Below are positions 7,088-13,583 of a DNA stretch of 17,559 nucleotides, piece by piece. The notes beneath the pieces were generated by a model. The model did no database searches, was not told the origin of the DNA, and saw only the letters and a program-made list of their open reading frames with translations. The stretch is from Betaproteobacteria bacterium (GTDB taxonomy: Bacteria > Pseudomonadota > Gammaproteobacteria > Burkholderiales > Burkholderiaceae_C). A program made the translations under genes and the position numbers. The DNA lies in the NCBI GenBank assembly GCA_005882155.1, contig VBCQ01000124.1:1-17559 (forward strand). The letters are read 5' to 3'. The first letter of the stretch is position 1, and the number at the start of each line of letters is the position of its first letter.

Positions 7088-9793
7088 TCACAGCGACATG
7101 CGAACCCCGAAGTAGAACTGGCGGCCGCTCGAATAGAACGCGCGCGGTTGGTCCTTGTTGTTGCCGTACATCTTCAGCGTCGGGTTGTTGAGGTTCAACG
7201 CGTCGAAGGTCAGCGCGAACTTGTCGTTCAGCTTGAAGTTCACCGATGCTGCCAGTGAGCCCTCGGCCGCTTCGTGCTGGGCGAAGCTGCGGTCCAGACC
7301 GACCAGGAAGTCCGAGCGATACGTGTAAGCGAGGCGTGTGCTGAAGCGGTCGTTCTCGAAGTAGCCTTCGAGGTTGTAGGTGTTCTTCGACGAGCCGACC
7401 AGCTCGCTGCCGTCCTTCTCGCGGCCGTTCGCGTAGGTGTAGTTCGCGTTGACGCCGAAGCCCGCGCCGATCGGCTGCTGCAGCGCCAGCTCGAATCCTT
7501 TGTTCGTTCCGCTGGTGTTGAGCGGGCGCGTGATCGTGTAGGGCACGACCGCGTTGGCCATCGGCTTGAAGTACATCGCGGTCGACGTGCCGTAGGTCAC
7601 GTACGACGACAAGTCCATGTAGAACACGCCGAACGCCAGCAGCGACTTCGGCGCGTAGTACCACTCGACGGTCGCGTCGACGTTGGTCGAGCGGATCGGC
7701 TTCAAGTCGGGGTTGCCGCCGGTGCCGGTCTGGTTCAGGTCGTCGAGGCTGACCGAGCCGCCGAGTGCGCTGTAGTCGGGCCGTGCCATCGTGCGGGCGA
7801 TACCGCCGCGCAGCACCAAGTCCTTCGTCAAGTCGAACTTGATGTTCGCGCTCGGCAGGATGTCGAGGTAGTTGTGGTTGATGTCGGTCGGCGTGAACGG
7901 GCCGAAGTCCGACGTGTTGATCGGGTTCGTGCCGGGCGAGATATTGACGGTGCTCTTGAGCTTGGTACCAACGATGCGCAAGCCGGCGTTGCCGTGCCAG
8001 CGCCCGCTGCCGAAGTGCGCCATTGCATAGACGGCACTGTCTTGCTCCTGCACATGGAATTCGCCCGGCCAGTACTGGCGGTTCAAGCCGGGAGGCGCGC
8101 CATTGGCTGCGTAGTAAGCCGCGACGGTCGCGGCGGAGAGCTGCCACAGCTTGGGCGGGAAGCCCGCGCCGCCGATGCTCTTGCCGAAGTCGCTCGGGTA
8201 GGTGCTGCCGTCCCAGTTCGGCAAGTTGGTGAAGCAGCTCGCGGTGCAGCCGCCGTCGAAGGGGAACTCGACCTTGCGCGAATGCTTCGCGTAGCGCGCA
8301 CCGAACTTCACCGACTCGACCATGCCGCTGTCGACCATCAGCTCGCCGTCGACTTGGCCATAAGTCTCCTTGTCGATCGCGCGCACGTTCGAGTCCCAGG
8401 CCCAGCCGGTCGTCACGCCGGCAAAGTTCGATGGGTCGACGCCGGGGAAGCTGACGGTTGCCGGCGACGCCAAGCCGTTCATGCTGTAGTTGAGCCCGCC
8501 GTTGTTGATGTTGCCTTCGTAGGCTGGCTGCGACGAAGTCTTGCCGACGCCGTGGGTGTAGCCGACCTTGCCGTTGAGCGTCAGGCGATCGGTGGGACGG
8601 TACTTGGCGTCGAAGTCGATGTAGTAGGTCTCGGCCGACGCGCCGGGCCGCGTGATGTCGTCCACGACGCCCGACGGCAGCATCGATTGCTGGGCCCACT
8701 GCGCTGCGACCAGCGTGCCGTTCTTCACCGTGTACGAGCTCGGGTTCAAGCCGGTGTAGCTGATGCCGGTAACGGGGTCGGTCCACATCCCGTTGAGCAT
8801 CTGACTGGGCCAGGCCATGAAGTTGCGGTTGTAGTTCTCGGCACCGAGGTGCGAGTACAGGCCGTTGAGGTCGAGCGTCAGCGCGTTGGACGGCTTGAGC
8901 TGGATATCGAGCGAGCCGCCTTCGCGCTTGCGCGTCTGCGTGAACAAGGCCGCGCCGATCAGGTCGGGCGCGGCGAGACCGGCCAACTCGGGGTGCGCCT
9001 TGGCTGCTTCGCTGGCCGGATCGATCCGCACATAGCCGAGGATCTCCTGCCCGTCGCGCCGCACATGACGCTTCTCCGAGAACACCTGGAACAGCACGCC
9101 GGCGCTGCTGGCGTCGTTCTTCCAGTTGAAGAGCGCACTCAGCTGCGGGTCGTATTTCTTCGGCAGGTCGGCGTACACCGCCTGCACCGACGCCTCGGCG
9201 GTGAACGCCTTCTTGAAGTCGAGCGGCTTGCGCGTTTCGATGTTGATCACACCGGCGACGCCGCCTTCGATCAGGTCGGCCGTCGCGCTCTTGTGGACAG
9301 TGATCTTGCCCACGAGCTCCGACGGCAGCAGCGTGAAGCTGACGCTGCGGCCCACCGTCTGGAACTGATCGAGGATGAACCAGTCGCCGGTGGCTACGCT
9401 GTGGCCGTTGATCAGCGTTTGCGTCAGGCTCGGGCTGGTGCCGCGGATGCTGACGCGGTCGTTCTCGTCGAAGCCGCCCTCGCCGCCGGCGGCCGAACTG
9501 GTATTCACGCCGGGGATGCGCTGGATCGCGTCGGCGACATTTTTGTCGGGCATCTTGCCGATGTCTTCGGCGGTGATGACTTCGACGACCGAGTCGGCGT
9601 TGCGCTTGGCGGCCAGCGATTGCTCGCGCGATGCGCGGATGCCGGTGACGACGACGGTCTCGAGCTTGGTGGTGGGCTTGGCGGCGCTGGCGGCTTGGGC
9701 CGGCGCAGTCGGCGCCGCCTGTTGGGCAAGCGCGTTGGTGCCGATCAGGGCGAGCGTCACAGCAGATGCGATCGGGGTCAGTCTCAGCTTCAT
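7088..9793 (-). CDS. TonB-dependent outer-membrane receptor, chito-oligosaccharide/GlcNAc type
   Basis: Energised outer-membrane porter of 901 residues. Signal peptide 1-23 ends in NALA; a low-complexity Ala/Gln/Pro linker follows; the TonB box region LETVVVTG is at 44-51. The plug domain follows, with IGKMPDKNVADAIQRIPGV and VSIRGTSPSLTQTLINGHSV, then a long barrel ending in RQFYFGVRMSL. The plug wording is that of the large proteobacterial sugar-TBDR group (NagA/CntA-like), used for GlcNAc, chitin or plant/fungal oligosaccharides. Two cysteines lie close together in a predicted loop (GGCTASC). Two in-frame ATGs exist, at 9799 and 9793; only the second has proper spacing from the GAGGA site, so it was chosen. 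It is transcribed away from the ROK kinase across the AT-rich control region; the chitinase lies downstream past a terminator. The substrate is inferred from neighbours. Confidence 0.93.
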   Translation of the reverse strand: MKLRLTPIASAVTLALIGTNALAQQAAPTAPAQAASAAKPTTKLETVVVTGIRASREQSLAAKRNADSVVEVITAEDIGKMPDKNVADAIQRIPGVNTSSAAGGEGGFDENDRVSIRGTSPSLTQTLINGHSVATGDWFILDQFQTVGRSVSFTLLPSELVGKITVHKSATADLIEGGVAGVINIETRKPLDFKKAFTAEASVQAVYADLPKKYDPQLSALFNWKNDASSAGVLFQVFSEKRHVRRDGQEILGYVRIDPASEAAKAHPELAGLAAPDLIGAALFTQTRKREGGSLDIQLKPSNALTLDLNGLYSHLGAENYNRNFMAWPSQMLNGMWTDPVTGISYTGLNPSSYTVKNGTLVAAQWAQQSMLPSGVVDDITRPGASAETYYIDFDAKYRPTDRLTLNGKVGYTHGVGKTSSQPAYEGNINNGGLNYSMNGLASPATVSFPGVDPSNFAGVTTGWAWDSNVRAIDKETYGQVDGELMVDSGMVESVKFGARYAKHSRKVEFPFDGGCTASCFTNLPNWDGSTYPSDFGKSIGGAGFPPKLWQLSAATVAAYYAANGAPPGLNRQYWPGEFHVQEQDSAVYAMAHFGSGRWHGNAGLRIVGTKLKSTVNISPGTNPINTSDFGPFTPTDINHNYLDILPSANIKFDLTKDLVLRGGIARTMARPDYSALGGSVSLDDLNQTGTGGNPDLKPIRSTNVDATVEWYYAPKSLLAFGVFYMDLSSYVTYGTSTAMYFKPMANAVVPYTITRPLNTSGTNKGFELALQQPIGAGFGVNANYTYANGREKDGSELVGSSKNTYNLEGYFENDRFSTRLAYTYRSDFLVGLDRSFAQHEAAEGSLAASVNFKLNDKFALTFDALNLNNPTLKMYGNNKDQPRAFYSSGRQFYFGVRMSL

Positions 9794-9800
9794 TGGCATG

Positions 9801-9805
9801 TCCTC
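9801..9805 (-). promoter_or_regulatory. Ribosome binding site deciding the TonB receptor start
   Basis: The minus strand reads GAGGA here. It is only 1 base from the ATG at 9799 but 7 bases from the ATG at 9793, so initiation at 9793 (MKLRLTPIAS) is favoured, which also gives a standard signal peptide. Confidence 0.65.
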
Positions 9806-9820
9806 GGTTATAATATGACC

Positions 9821-9839
9821 AGTACAGTGCCAATGTACT
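9821..9839. repeat. Inverted repeat, candidate operator in the receptor 5' region
   Basis: AGTACA, 7-base spacer, TGTACT: a perfect dyad with 6-bp arms (9821-9826 and 9834-9839), 28 bases before the chosen receptor start. The size and spacer are typical of a homodimeric repressor site; a short RNA hairpin is the alternative. Confidence 0.5.
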
Positions 9840-9872
9840 ACCAGTTACTGTTTTGATACTACCAATTTCTGC
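9836..9872 (-). repeat. Direct repeat, two copies 21 bp apart, candidate operators
   Basis: Plus-strand TACTACCA occurs at 9836-9843 and 9857-9864, and similarity continues past it (GTTACTG in the first copy, ATTTCTG in the second). On the receptor coding strand this reads TGGTAGTA twice. The 21-bp period puts both copies on the same face of the helix. The second copy overlaps the candidate receptor -10 element. Confidence 0.5.
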
Positions 9873-9885
9873 GGAAATCGGTGAA
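9856..9885 (-). promoter_or_regulatory. Candidate promoter of the TonB receptor
   Basis: On the minus strand TTCACC (9885-9880) and TAGTAT (9861-9856) are separated by 18 bases; each matches the sigma-70 consensus at 4 of 6 positions. Transcription would start near 9849, giving a leader of about 55 bases that contains the inverted repeat. The placement under the TGGTAGTA repeats fits repression. A TATAAC element nearer the gene (9812-9807) was set aside because its start point would fall past the ribosome binding site. Confidence 0.3.
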
Positions 9886-9945
9886 TCTCATAGGAAGAGT
9901 ACGTGCTTTAACCGAGTCCTATTGGTATTGCTTCTACGGTCCTGC

Positions 9946-9957
9946 AGTAATATTACT
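9946..9957. repeat. Perfect 12-bp palindrome
   Basis: AGTAATATTACT is its own reverse complement and sits mid-way in the divergent spacer. Its AGTA/TACT ends echo the AGTACA/TGTACT dyad at 9821-9839, which suggests a related protein-binding site. Confidence 0.45.
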
Positions 9958-9965
9958 AAGACCAC

Positions 9966-9989
9966 CTGGTATTCATACTGAGATACTGA
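9966..9989 (+). repeat. TGGTATT element with tandem ATACTGA repeats
   Basis: CTGGTATTCATACTGA followed by GATACTGA: a GTAT-TC-ATAC dyad at its heart, and ATACTGA twice with an 8-base period (9975-9981, 9983-9989). Another TTGGTATT lies at 9922-9929. TGGTAT/ATACCA half-sites are typical of HutC-type GntR regulators such as those of GlcNAc regulons; assignment to NagQ-like control is inference. Confidence 0.4.
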
Positions 9990-10071
9990 TTCCGGCGACC
10001 CGCGTAAATCTCTGCATTGCCATCCCGCACCCCGCTGCACTCCAATCGACCATCACGATGGAAGGGTTGGG

Positions 10072-10914
10072 ATGGGACAGGTGATCGCGCTCGATGTCGG
10101 TGGCACCCACAGCCGGGCGGCGCTGTTCGACGACGCGCAAATCGTCTGGCGCGATTCCGTGCCGACGCCGTCCCAGCAGGGCCCCGAGGCGATGCTCGCG
10201 GCGATGCTCGGTCTGCTGGCGCCGCTCAGAGATATCGACGCGCCGCTCGGCGTGGCGATCGCCGGGCGAGTCGTCGACGGCTGCGTCACTGCCGACACCC
10301 CGGCGCTCGTCCGCGGCTGGCATGCGTTCCCGTTGGCGAGAACCTTGGCCGAGCGGCTCGCGCGGCCGGTCCGCGTGCTCAACGACGCACGCGCGGCAGC
10401 TTGGGGCGAGTTCTGCTTCGGTGCCGGTCGGGGTTGCAGCGAATTCCTCTTCGTCACCGTGTCGACCGGCGTCGGCGCCGGCCTGGTGCTCGACGGGCGG
10501 CTGCATCTGGCTCGCAACGGCTTCGACGCCGAGCTCGGCGATACGCTGGCCGCCGACGGGCAAACGCTCGAAGCGCATGCCAGCGGCGCGGCGATGGCGC
10601 AGCGCGCGGTCGAGCTGGGTTTCACCGACGGCAAGGCACTGTGCGACGCGGCCGATGGCGGCGACGTCCGCGCCGAGACGGTGCTTCGCGAGGGCATCCG
10701 TGAGCTCGCCACCAAGCTCGCCGACGCGAGTGTCATGCTCGGCGTGCAGCGCAGCGCGATTGGCGGCGGCCTTGGCCTGCGCCCCGGCTATGTCGAGCGC
10801 TTGCGCGACGAGCTCGAACGATTTCCCGCGCTGCATCGGCATGAGTTGGTCCGCGCCGAGCTCGGCGCCGACGCCGGCCTTCACGGCGTCGCTGCCTTGC
10901 TGCGCGAGCCATGA
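10072..10914 (+). CDS. ROK-family sugar kinase (GlcNAc/ManNAc/glucose type) without the zinc motif
   Basis: Cytoplasmic ATP-dependent sugar kinase of 280 residues. ATP-binding LDVGGTH is at 7-13, the catalytic base is Asp105 in LNDARAAAWGE, the second phosphate loop is STGVGAG at 131-137, and the C-terminal GGGLGL (231-236) and GADAGLHGVA (265-274) match ROK kinases such as NanK. Unusually, the family zinc site is absent: the position of the G-H is AELGD (153-157), the CxCGxxGCxE segment is gone, and the region before EAHASG is about nine residues shorter than usual. The start has AAGGG 5 bases upstream. It heads the rightward operon; the histidine kinase start overlaps its stop. In this setting GlcNAc is the likely substrate, giving GlcNAc-6-phosphate, but glucose or ManNAc cannot be excluded. 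Confidence 0.85.
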   Translation: MGQVIALDVGGTHSRAALFDDAQIVWRDSVPTPSQQGPEAMLAAMLGLLAPLRDIDAPLGVAIAGRVVDGCVTADTPALVRGWHAFPLARTLAERLARPVRVLNDARAAAWGEFCFGAGRGCSEFLFVTVSTGVGAGLVLDGRLHLARNGFDAELGDTLAADGQTLEAHASGAAMAQRAVELGFTDGKALCDAADGGDVRAETVLREGIRELATKLADASVMLGVQRSAIGGGLGLRPGYVERLRDELERFPALHRHELVRAELGADAGLHGVAALLREP

Positions 10915-12872
10915 TGCGTCGCAAGGAAGTCATCGTGTCGCGCGCATCGCAACTGTTCATCCGCAGCCGCTGGCCGTGGCTCGCGACCTCGCTCGCGCTG
11001 ACGCTGGGCCTGTTCGTGGCCACGACGCTCGGCTGGCTGTGGTACGTCGATCAGCGCGACGCGCAGGAACGCCAGTCGGCGCTCGACTTGCTGTGGCTCG
11101 AGCAGACGGTCGCGCGCACGCTCGAAGTCAACCAGCGCATGCTCGCCAACTGGTCGCACGACCTCGTTCCGCCGACGCCGGCAGCCTCGGCCGAATTCGT
11201 CGCGCGAATCGGCGGCCTGATGAAGCACAACCCGGCGCTGATCGCGATCGACCACGTCGATCGCAGCGGCCGCCGCGTCGCCGGATTGCCGCAGTACGAC
11301 GAGCGGCCGAGCCAGCTGCCGCCGATCAACGACCCGCTGATCGCTGCGGCGATTGCGCGCAGCCGCGCGCTCGACATGCCGAGCTACAGCCGCGTCATCG
11401 AGCAAGGCGCGCCGCTGTGGGTGCTCGCCGTGCCGATCGGCGACGAGGGTGGACAGCAGGGCGCGATTCTCGCGACCTACGACCTCGACCGCCTGCTCGA
11501 GCAGGAGGTGCCATGGTGGTTCGTGCAGCGCTACGACCTGAGCCTCGTCGACCGCAACAACAAGCGGCTGTCGCCGCGCGACCCGGTGCTCACCGATGCA
11601 TCGCAGGACGTCCACAAGCTCGCTTTCGGTCCCGCCGACAGCGAGCTCGCGCTGTGGGCGAGCCCGCATCTGCATGCGCACCCGCAAGCCTTGCTCGCGG
11701 GCTTGTCGGCGGCGGTGGCGCTGTTCGCGCTGCTGATCCTCTGGCTGCTGCGCGTGTTGCAGCGGCGGCTGCGCGAGCGCCACGCGGCGCAGCAGGCGCT
11801 GGCCGATGAGCGCGAGGCGCTGGCGAGCTCGCGCGAGCAGCTCTACACGGTGCTCGCGGGGCTCGAGGCGGCGGTGTCGGTGAGCTCGCTCGACGACGGC
11901 CGGCTGCTGTTTCGCAACCGCCACCACATCGAGGTGTTCGCGTTGCAGGCCGATGCCGATTGCTGTCTGGTGCAGTGGCCGCGCCATCCACTCGACACGC
12001 AGACGAAGGCGGCCGAATTCGCCGACCCCGGCAGCGGCCGCTGGTACCACGTCGAGCGGCGCACGATGTCGTGGGTCGACGGCTCGACCGTGCTGCTCGA
12101 CATCGCGACCGACGTCACGACCGAGCGCGAGGCGGCCCGCACGGCGCGCGAGCGCGACGAGCTGCTGCAGCACACTGCGCGCTTGGCGAGCCTGGCCGAG
12201 TTCGCATCGGGCATCGCCCACGAGCTGAACCAGCCGCTGGCGGCGATCGCGAACTACTCGGCGGTGGCCGACAGCTTCCTCGCCAGCAACCCGCCGCAGA
12301 TGAAGAAGGTCGAAGATGCCGTCGCGCGGATGGGCGAAGAGGCGCACCGCGCCGGACAGATCATCCAGAGCCTGCGCAGCTTCATTCAAAAGCGAGCGGT
12401 CGAGCACCACACGCACAAGGTGCTCGATTTGCTGACCGAGCCGCTGGCACTGGTCGAGCCGCTCGCGCAGCGCTTGCAAGTCGACATCGACGTGCAGCCG
12501 CACGATGCGTCGGCGAGGATCGATTGCGACGGCGTGATGATCGAGCAGGTGCTGTTCAACCTGCTGCGCAACGCGCTCGAATCGGTCGCCACGCAGCCGA
12601 GTCCGGTGGCGCGCGACGCCGTCACCGTTCGCATCGCCGACGACGCCGACGGGGTGATGATCAGCGTGTCGGATCGCGGTGCCGGCATCGCCGACCCGGG
12701 CCGCTTGTTCCAGCCGTTCTACACGACCAAGAGCGAAGGCATGGGGCTCGGCCTCGCGATCTGTCGCACCGTGGTCGAAAGCCACGGCGGGCGGCTGTGG
12801 GCCGAAGGCAATCCGGGCGGCGGCGCACGCCTGTCGTTTCGCTTGCCGGCGTCGGTGTGGTCGGCTGCGTGA
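10911..12872 (+). CDS. Membrane sensor histidine kinase
   Basis: Two-component sensor of up to 653 residues. Membrane helices at about 25-46 and 260-280 flank a periplasmic region of some 210 residues. A coiled-coil-like linker (282-310) leads to a PAS-like domain (about 308-405), then the kinase core: H-box GIAHELNQPLAAIANYS with phospho-His437, N-box NLLRNALES (550-558), G1 DRGAGI (588-593), F-box FQPFYTTK (600-607) and G2 GMGLGLAI (610-617). The layout resembles DctB/FixL-group kinases. The ATG at 10911 overlaps the ROK stop by four bases but has no ribosome binding site; an in-frame GTG at 10935 has AAGGAA 6 bases before it and may be the true start (645 residues). The response regulator follows directly. 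The periplasmic sensor has no fold I can name; the context suggests a chitin-derived or related ligand. Confidence 0.92.
   Translation: MMRRKEVIVSRASQLFIRSRWPWLATSLALTLGLFVATTLGWLWYVDQRDAQERQSALDLLWLEQTVARTLEVNQRMLANWSHDLVPPTPAASAEFVARIGGLMKHNPALIAIDHVDRSGRRVAGLPQYDERPSQLPPINDPLIAAAIARSRALDMPSYSRVIEQGAPLWVLAVPIGDEGGQQGAILATYDLDRLLEQEVPWWFVQRYDLSLVDRNNKRLSPRDPVLTDASQDVHKLAFGPADSELALWASPHLHAHPQALLAGLSAAVALFALLILWLLRVLQRRLRERHAAQQALADEREALASSREQLYTVLAGLEAAVSVSSLDDGRLLFRNRHHIEVFALQADADCCLVQWPRHPLDTQTKAAEFADPGSGRWYHVERRTMSWVDGSTVLLDIATDVTTEREAARTARERDELLQHTARLASLAEFASGIAHELNQPLAAIANYSAVADSFLASNPPQMKKVEDAVARMGEEAHRAGQIIQSLRSFIQKRAVEHHTHKVLDLLTEPLALVEPLAQRLQVDIDVQPHDASARIDCDGVMIEQVLFNLLRNALESVATQPSPVARDAVTVRIADDADGVMISVSDRGAGIADPGRLFQPFYTTKSEGMGLGLAICRTVVESHGGRLWAEGNPGGGARLSFRLPASVWSAA
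10923..10928 (+). promoter_or_regulatory. Internal ribosome binding site suggesting a GTG start for the histidine kinase
   Basis: AAGGAA lies 6 bases before the GTG at 10935, in frame with the kinase. No comparable site precedes the ATGATG at 10911-10916. Starting at 10935 would place the first membrane helix after about 15 residues. Confidence 0.5.
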
Positions 12873-12898
12873 AAATCATTGTCAAAGCGAAGTCCACC

Positions 12899-13567
12899 AT
12901 GACCCCGAACCCGACCGCGTCTGCCGCCCACTCTGCTCACGTGGCGATCATCGACGACGACCCGGCGGTGCGCCGATCGCTCGGCATGCTGCTCGACACG
13001 CGCGGCTGGACCTCGGCCGAATTCGAGCGCGCGGTCGACTTTCTCGACGGCGCCGACGCGAGCCAGTTCAATTGCCTGGTGATCGACGTGCGCATTCCCG
13101 GCATGAGCGGCCTCGAGCTGTTCGATGAGCTCGCCCGGCGCGCGCGGGCGGCGCAAAGCTACTTGCCGCCGGTGCTGTTCCTGACCGGCCACGGCGACAT
13201 TCCGATGGTCGTGCAGGCGCTGAAGCAGGGCGCCAGCGACTTCCTCGAAAAGCCCGCCGACCCGCGCACGCTGCTCGATGCGATCGGCAAGGCCTTGCTC
13301 GCCGAGCGCGGTGCGCGCAATGCGCATGCGTCGCGCGAGACGCTGTTGCAGGAAATCGCCGAGCTGACGCCGCGCGAGCGCGAGGTGCTGACCGAGATGG
13401 TCGGCGGCTTCCTCAACAAGCAGATCGCCGATCACTTGCAGATCAGCACGAAGACCGTCGAGGCGCATCGGCTGCGCATCTGCCACAAGTTCAATGTGCG
13501 CACCGGCATGGAACTCGCGGCCAAGCTGCGCGAGGTGCCGCCGAGCTTGTGGCGCAAGCCCGCTTGA
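12899..13567 (+). CDS. FixJ/NarL-type response regulator
   Basis: DNA-binding regulator of 222 residues, the likely partner of the adjacent kinase. Receiver domain about 13-132: acidic pocket IIDDD (17-21), phospho-acceptor Asp63 in CLVIDVRIPGMSG, Thr96 in LFLTGHG and Lys118 in LEKPAD. LuxR-type helix-turn-helix about 155-212: ELTPREREVL, then NKQIADHLQISTKTVEAHR. The combination of LTGHGDIPM and LEKPAD is typical of FixJ-like regulators. The ATG at 12899 is 26 bases after the kinase stop; an in-frame GTG at 12869 overlaps that stop (GTGA) and would add ten residues, so the start is uncertain. Targets are unknown; the divergent control region and the convergent halogenase operon are the obvious candidates. 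Confidence 0.92.
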   Translation: MTPNPTASAAHSAHVAIIDDDPAVRRSLGMLLDTRGWTSAEFERAVDFLDGADASQFNCLVIDVRIPGMSGLELFDELARRARAAQSYLPPVLFLTGHGDIPMVVQALKQGASDFLEKPADPRTLLDAIGKALLAERGARNAHASRETLLQEIAELTPREREVLTEMVGGFLNKQIADHLQISTKTVEAHRLRICHKFNVRTGMELAAKLREVPPSLWRKPA

Positions 13568-13583
13568 TGAACCGCGGACCGCG

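Larger units (their letters stand above)
9806..10071. promoter_or_regulatory. Divergent AT-rich control region between TonB receptor and ROK kinase operons
   Basis: This 266-base spacer is the longest gene-free stretch in the window. It is visibly richer in A/T (especially 9806-9990) than the GC-rich genes on both sides. It contains an inverted repeat at 9821-9839, a 21-bp-spaced direct repeat at 9836-9872, a perfect 12-bp palindrome at 9946-9957, and further TGGTATT elements at 9923-9929 and 9967-9973. No open frame with coding character was found in it. The density of repeats implies at least one DNA-binding regulator controlling both divergent operons; no regulator gene of GntR or LacI type is present in the window. 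Confidence 0.7.

Noticed and set aside
5413..7191. Long plus-strand open frame opposite the chitinase
   Set aside because: Same reason: mirror frame of a gene with a signal peptide and complete GH18 motifs.
9807..9833. TTGGCA and TATAAC on the minus strand as receptor promoter
   Set aside because: The spacer is 15 bases and the start point would fall beyond the ribosome binding site, giving a nearly leaderless message that could not use it.
7274..9856. Very long open frame on the plus strand opposite the TonB receptor (860 codons)
   Set aside because: It is the antisense of a well-supported gene; composition is Val/Arg/Ala/Asp-rich without domains. High GC makes stop codons rare in this frame.
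10058..10084. Eight-codon ATG frame just before and into the ROK start as a regulatory leader peptide
   Set aside because: No ribosome binding site and no informative residues; it overlaps the kinase start by chance.
10881..12785. Long minus-strand open frame opposite the histidine kinase
   Set aside because: Antisense shadow of the kinase; Arg/Gln/His-rich with no recognisable domain.
13568..13583. CGCGG/CCGCG repeat between the convergent response regulator and halogenase genes as terminator
   Set aside because: The arms are separated by a single base, so no proper loop can form, and there is no T-tract.
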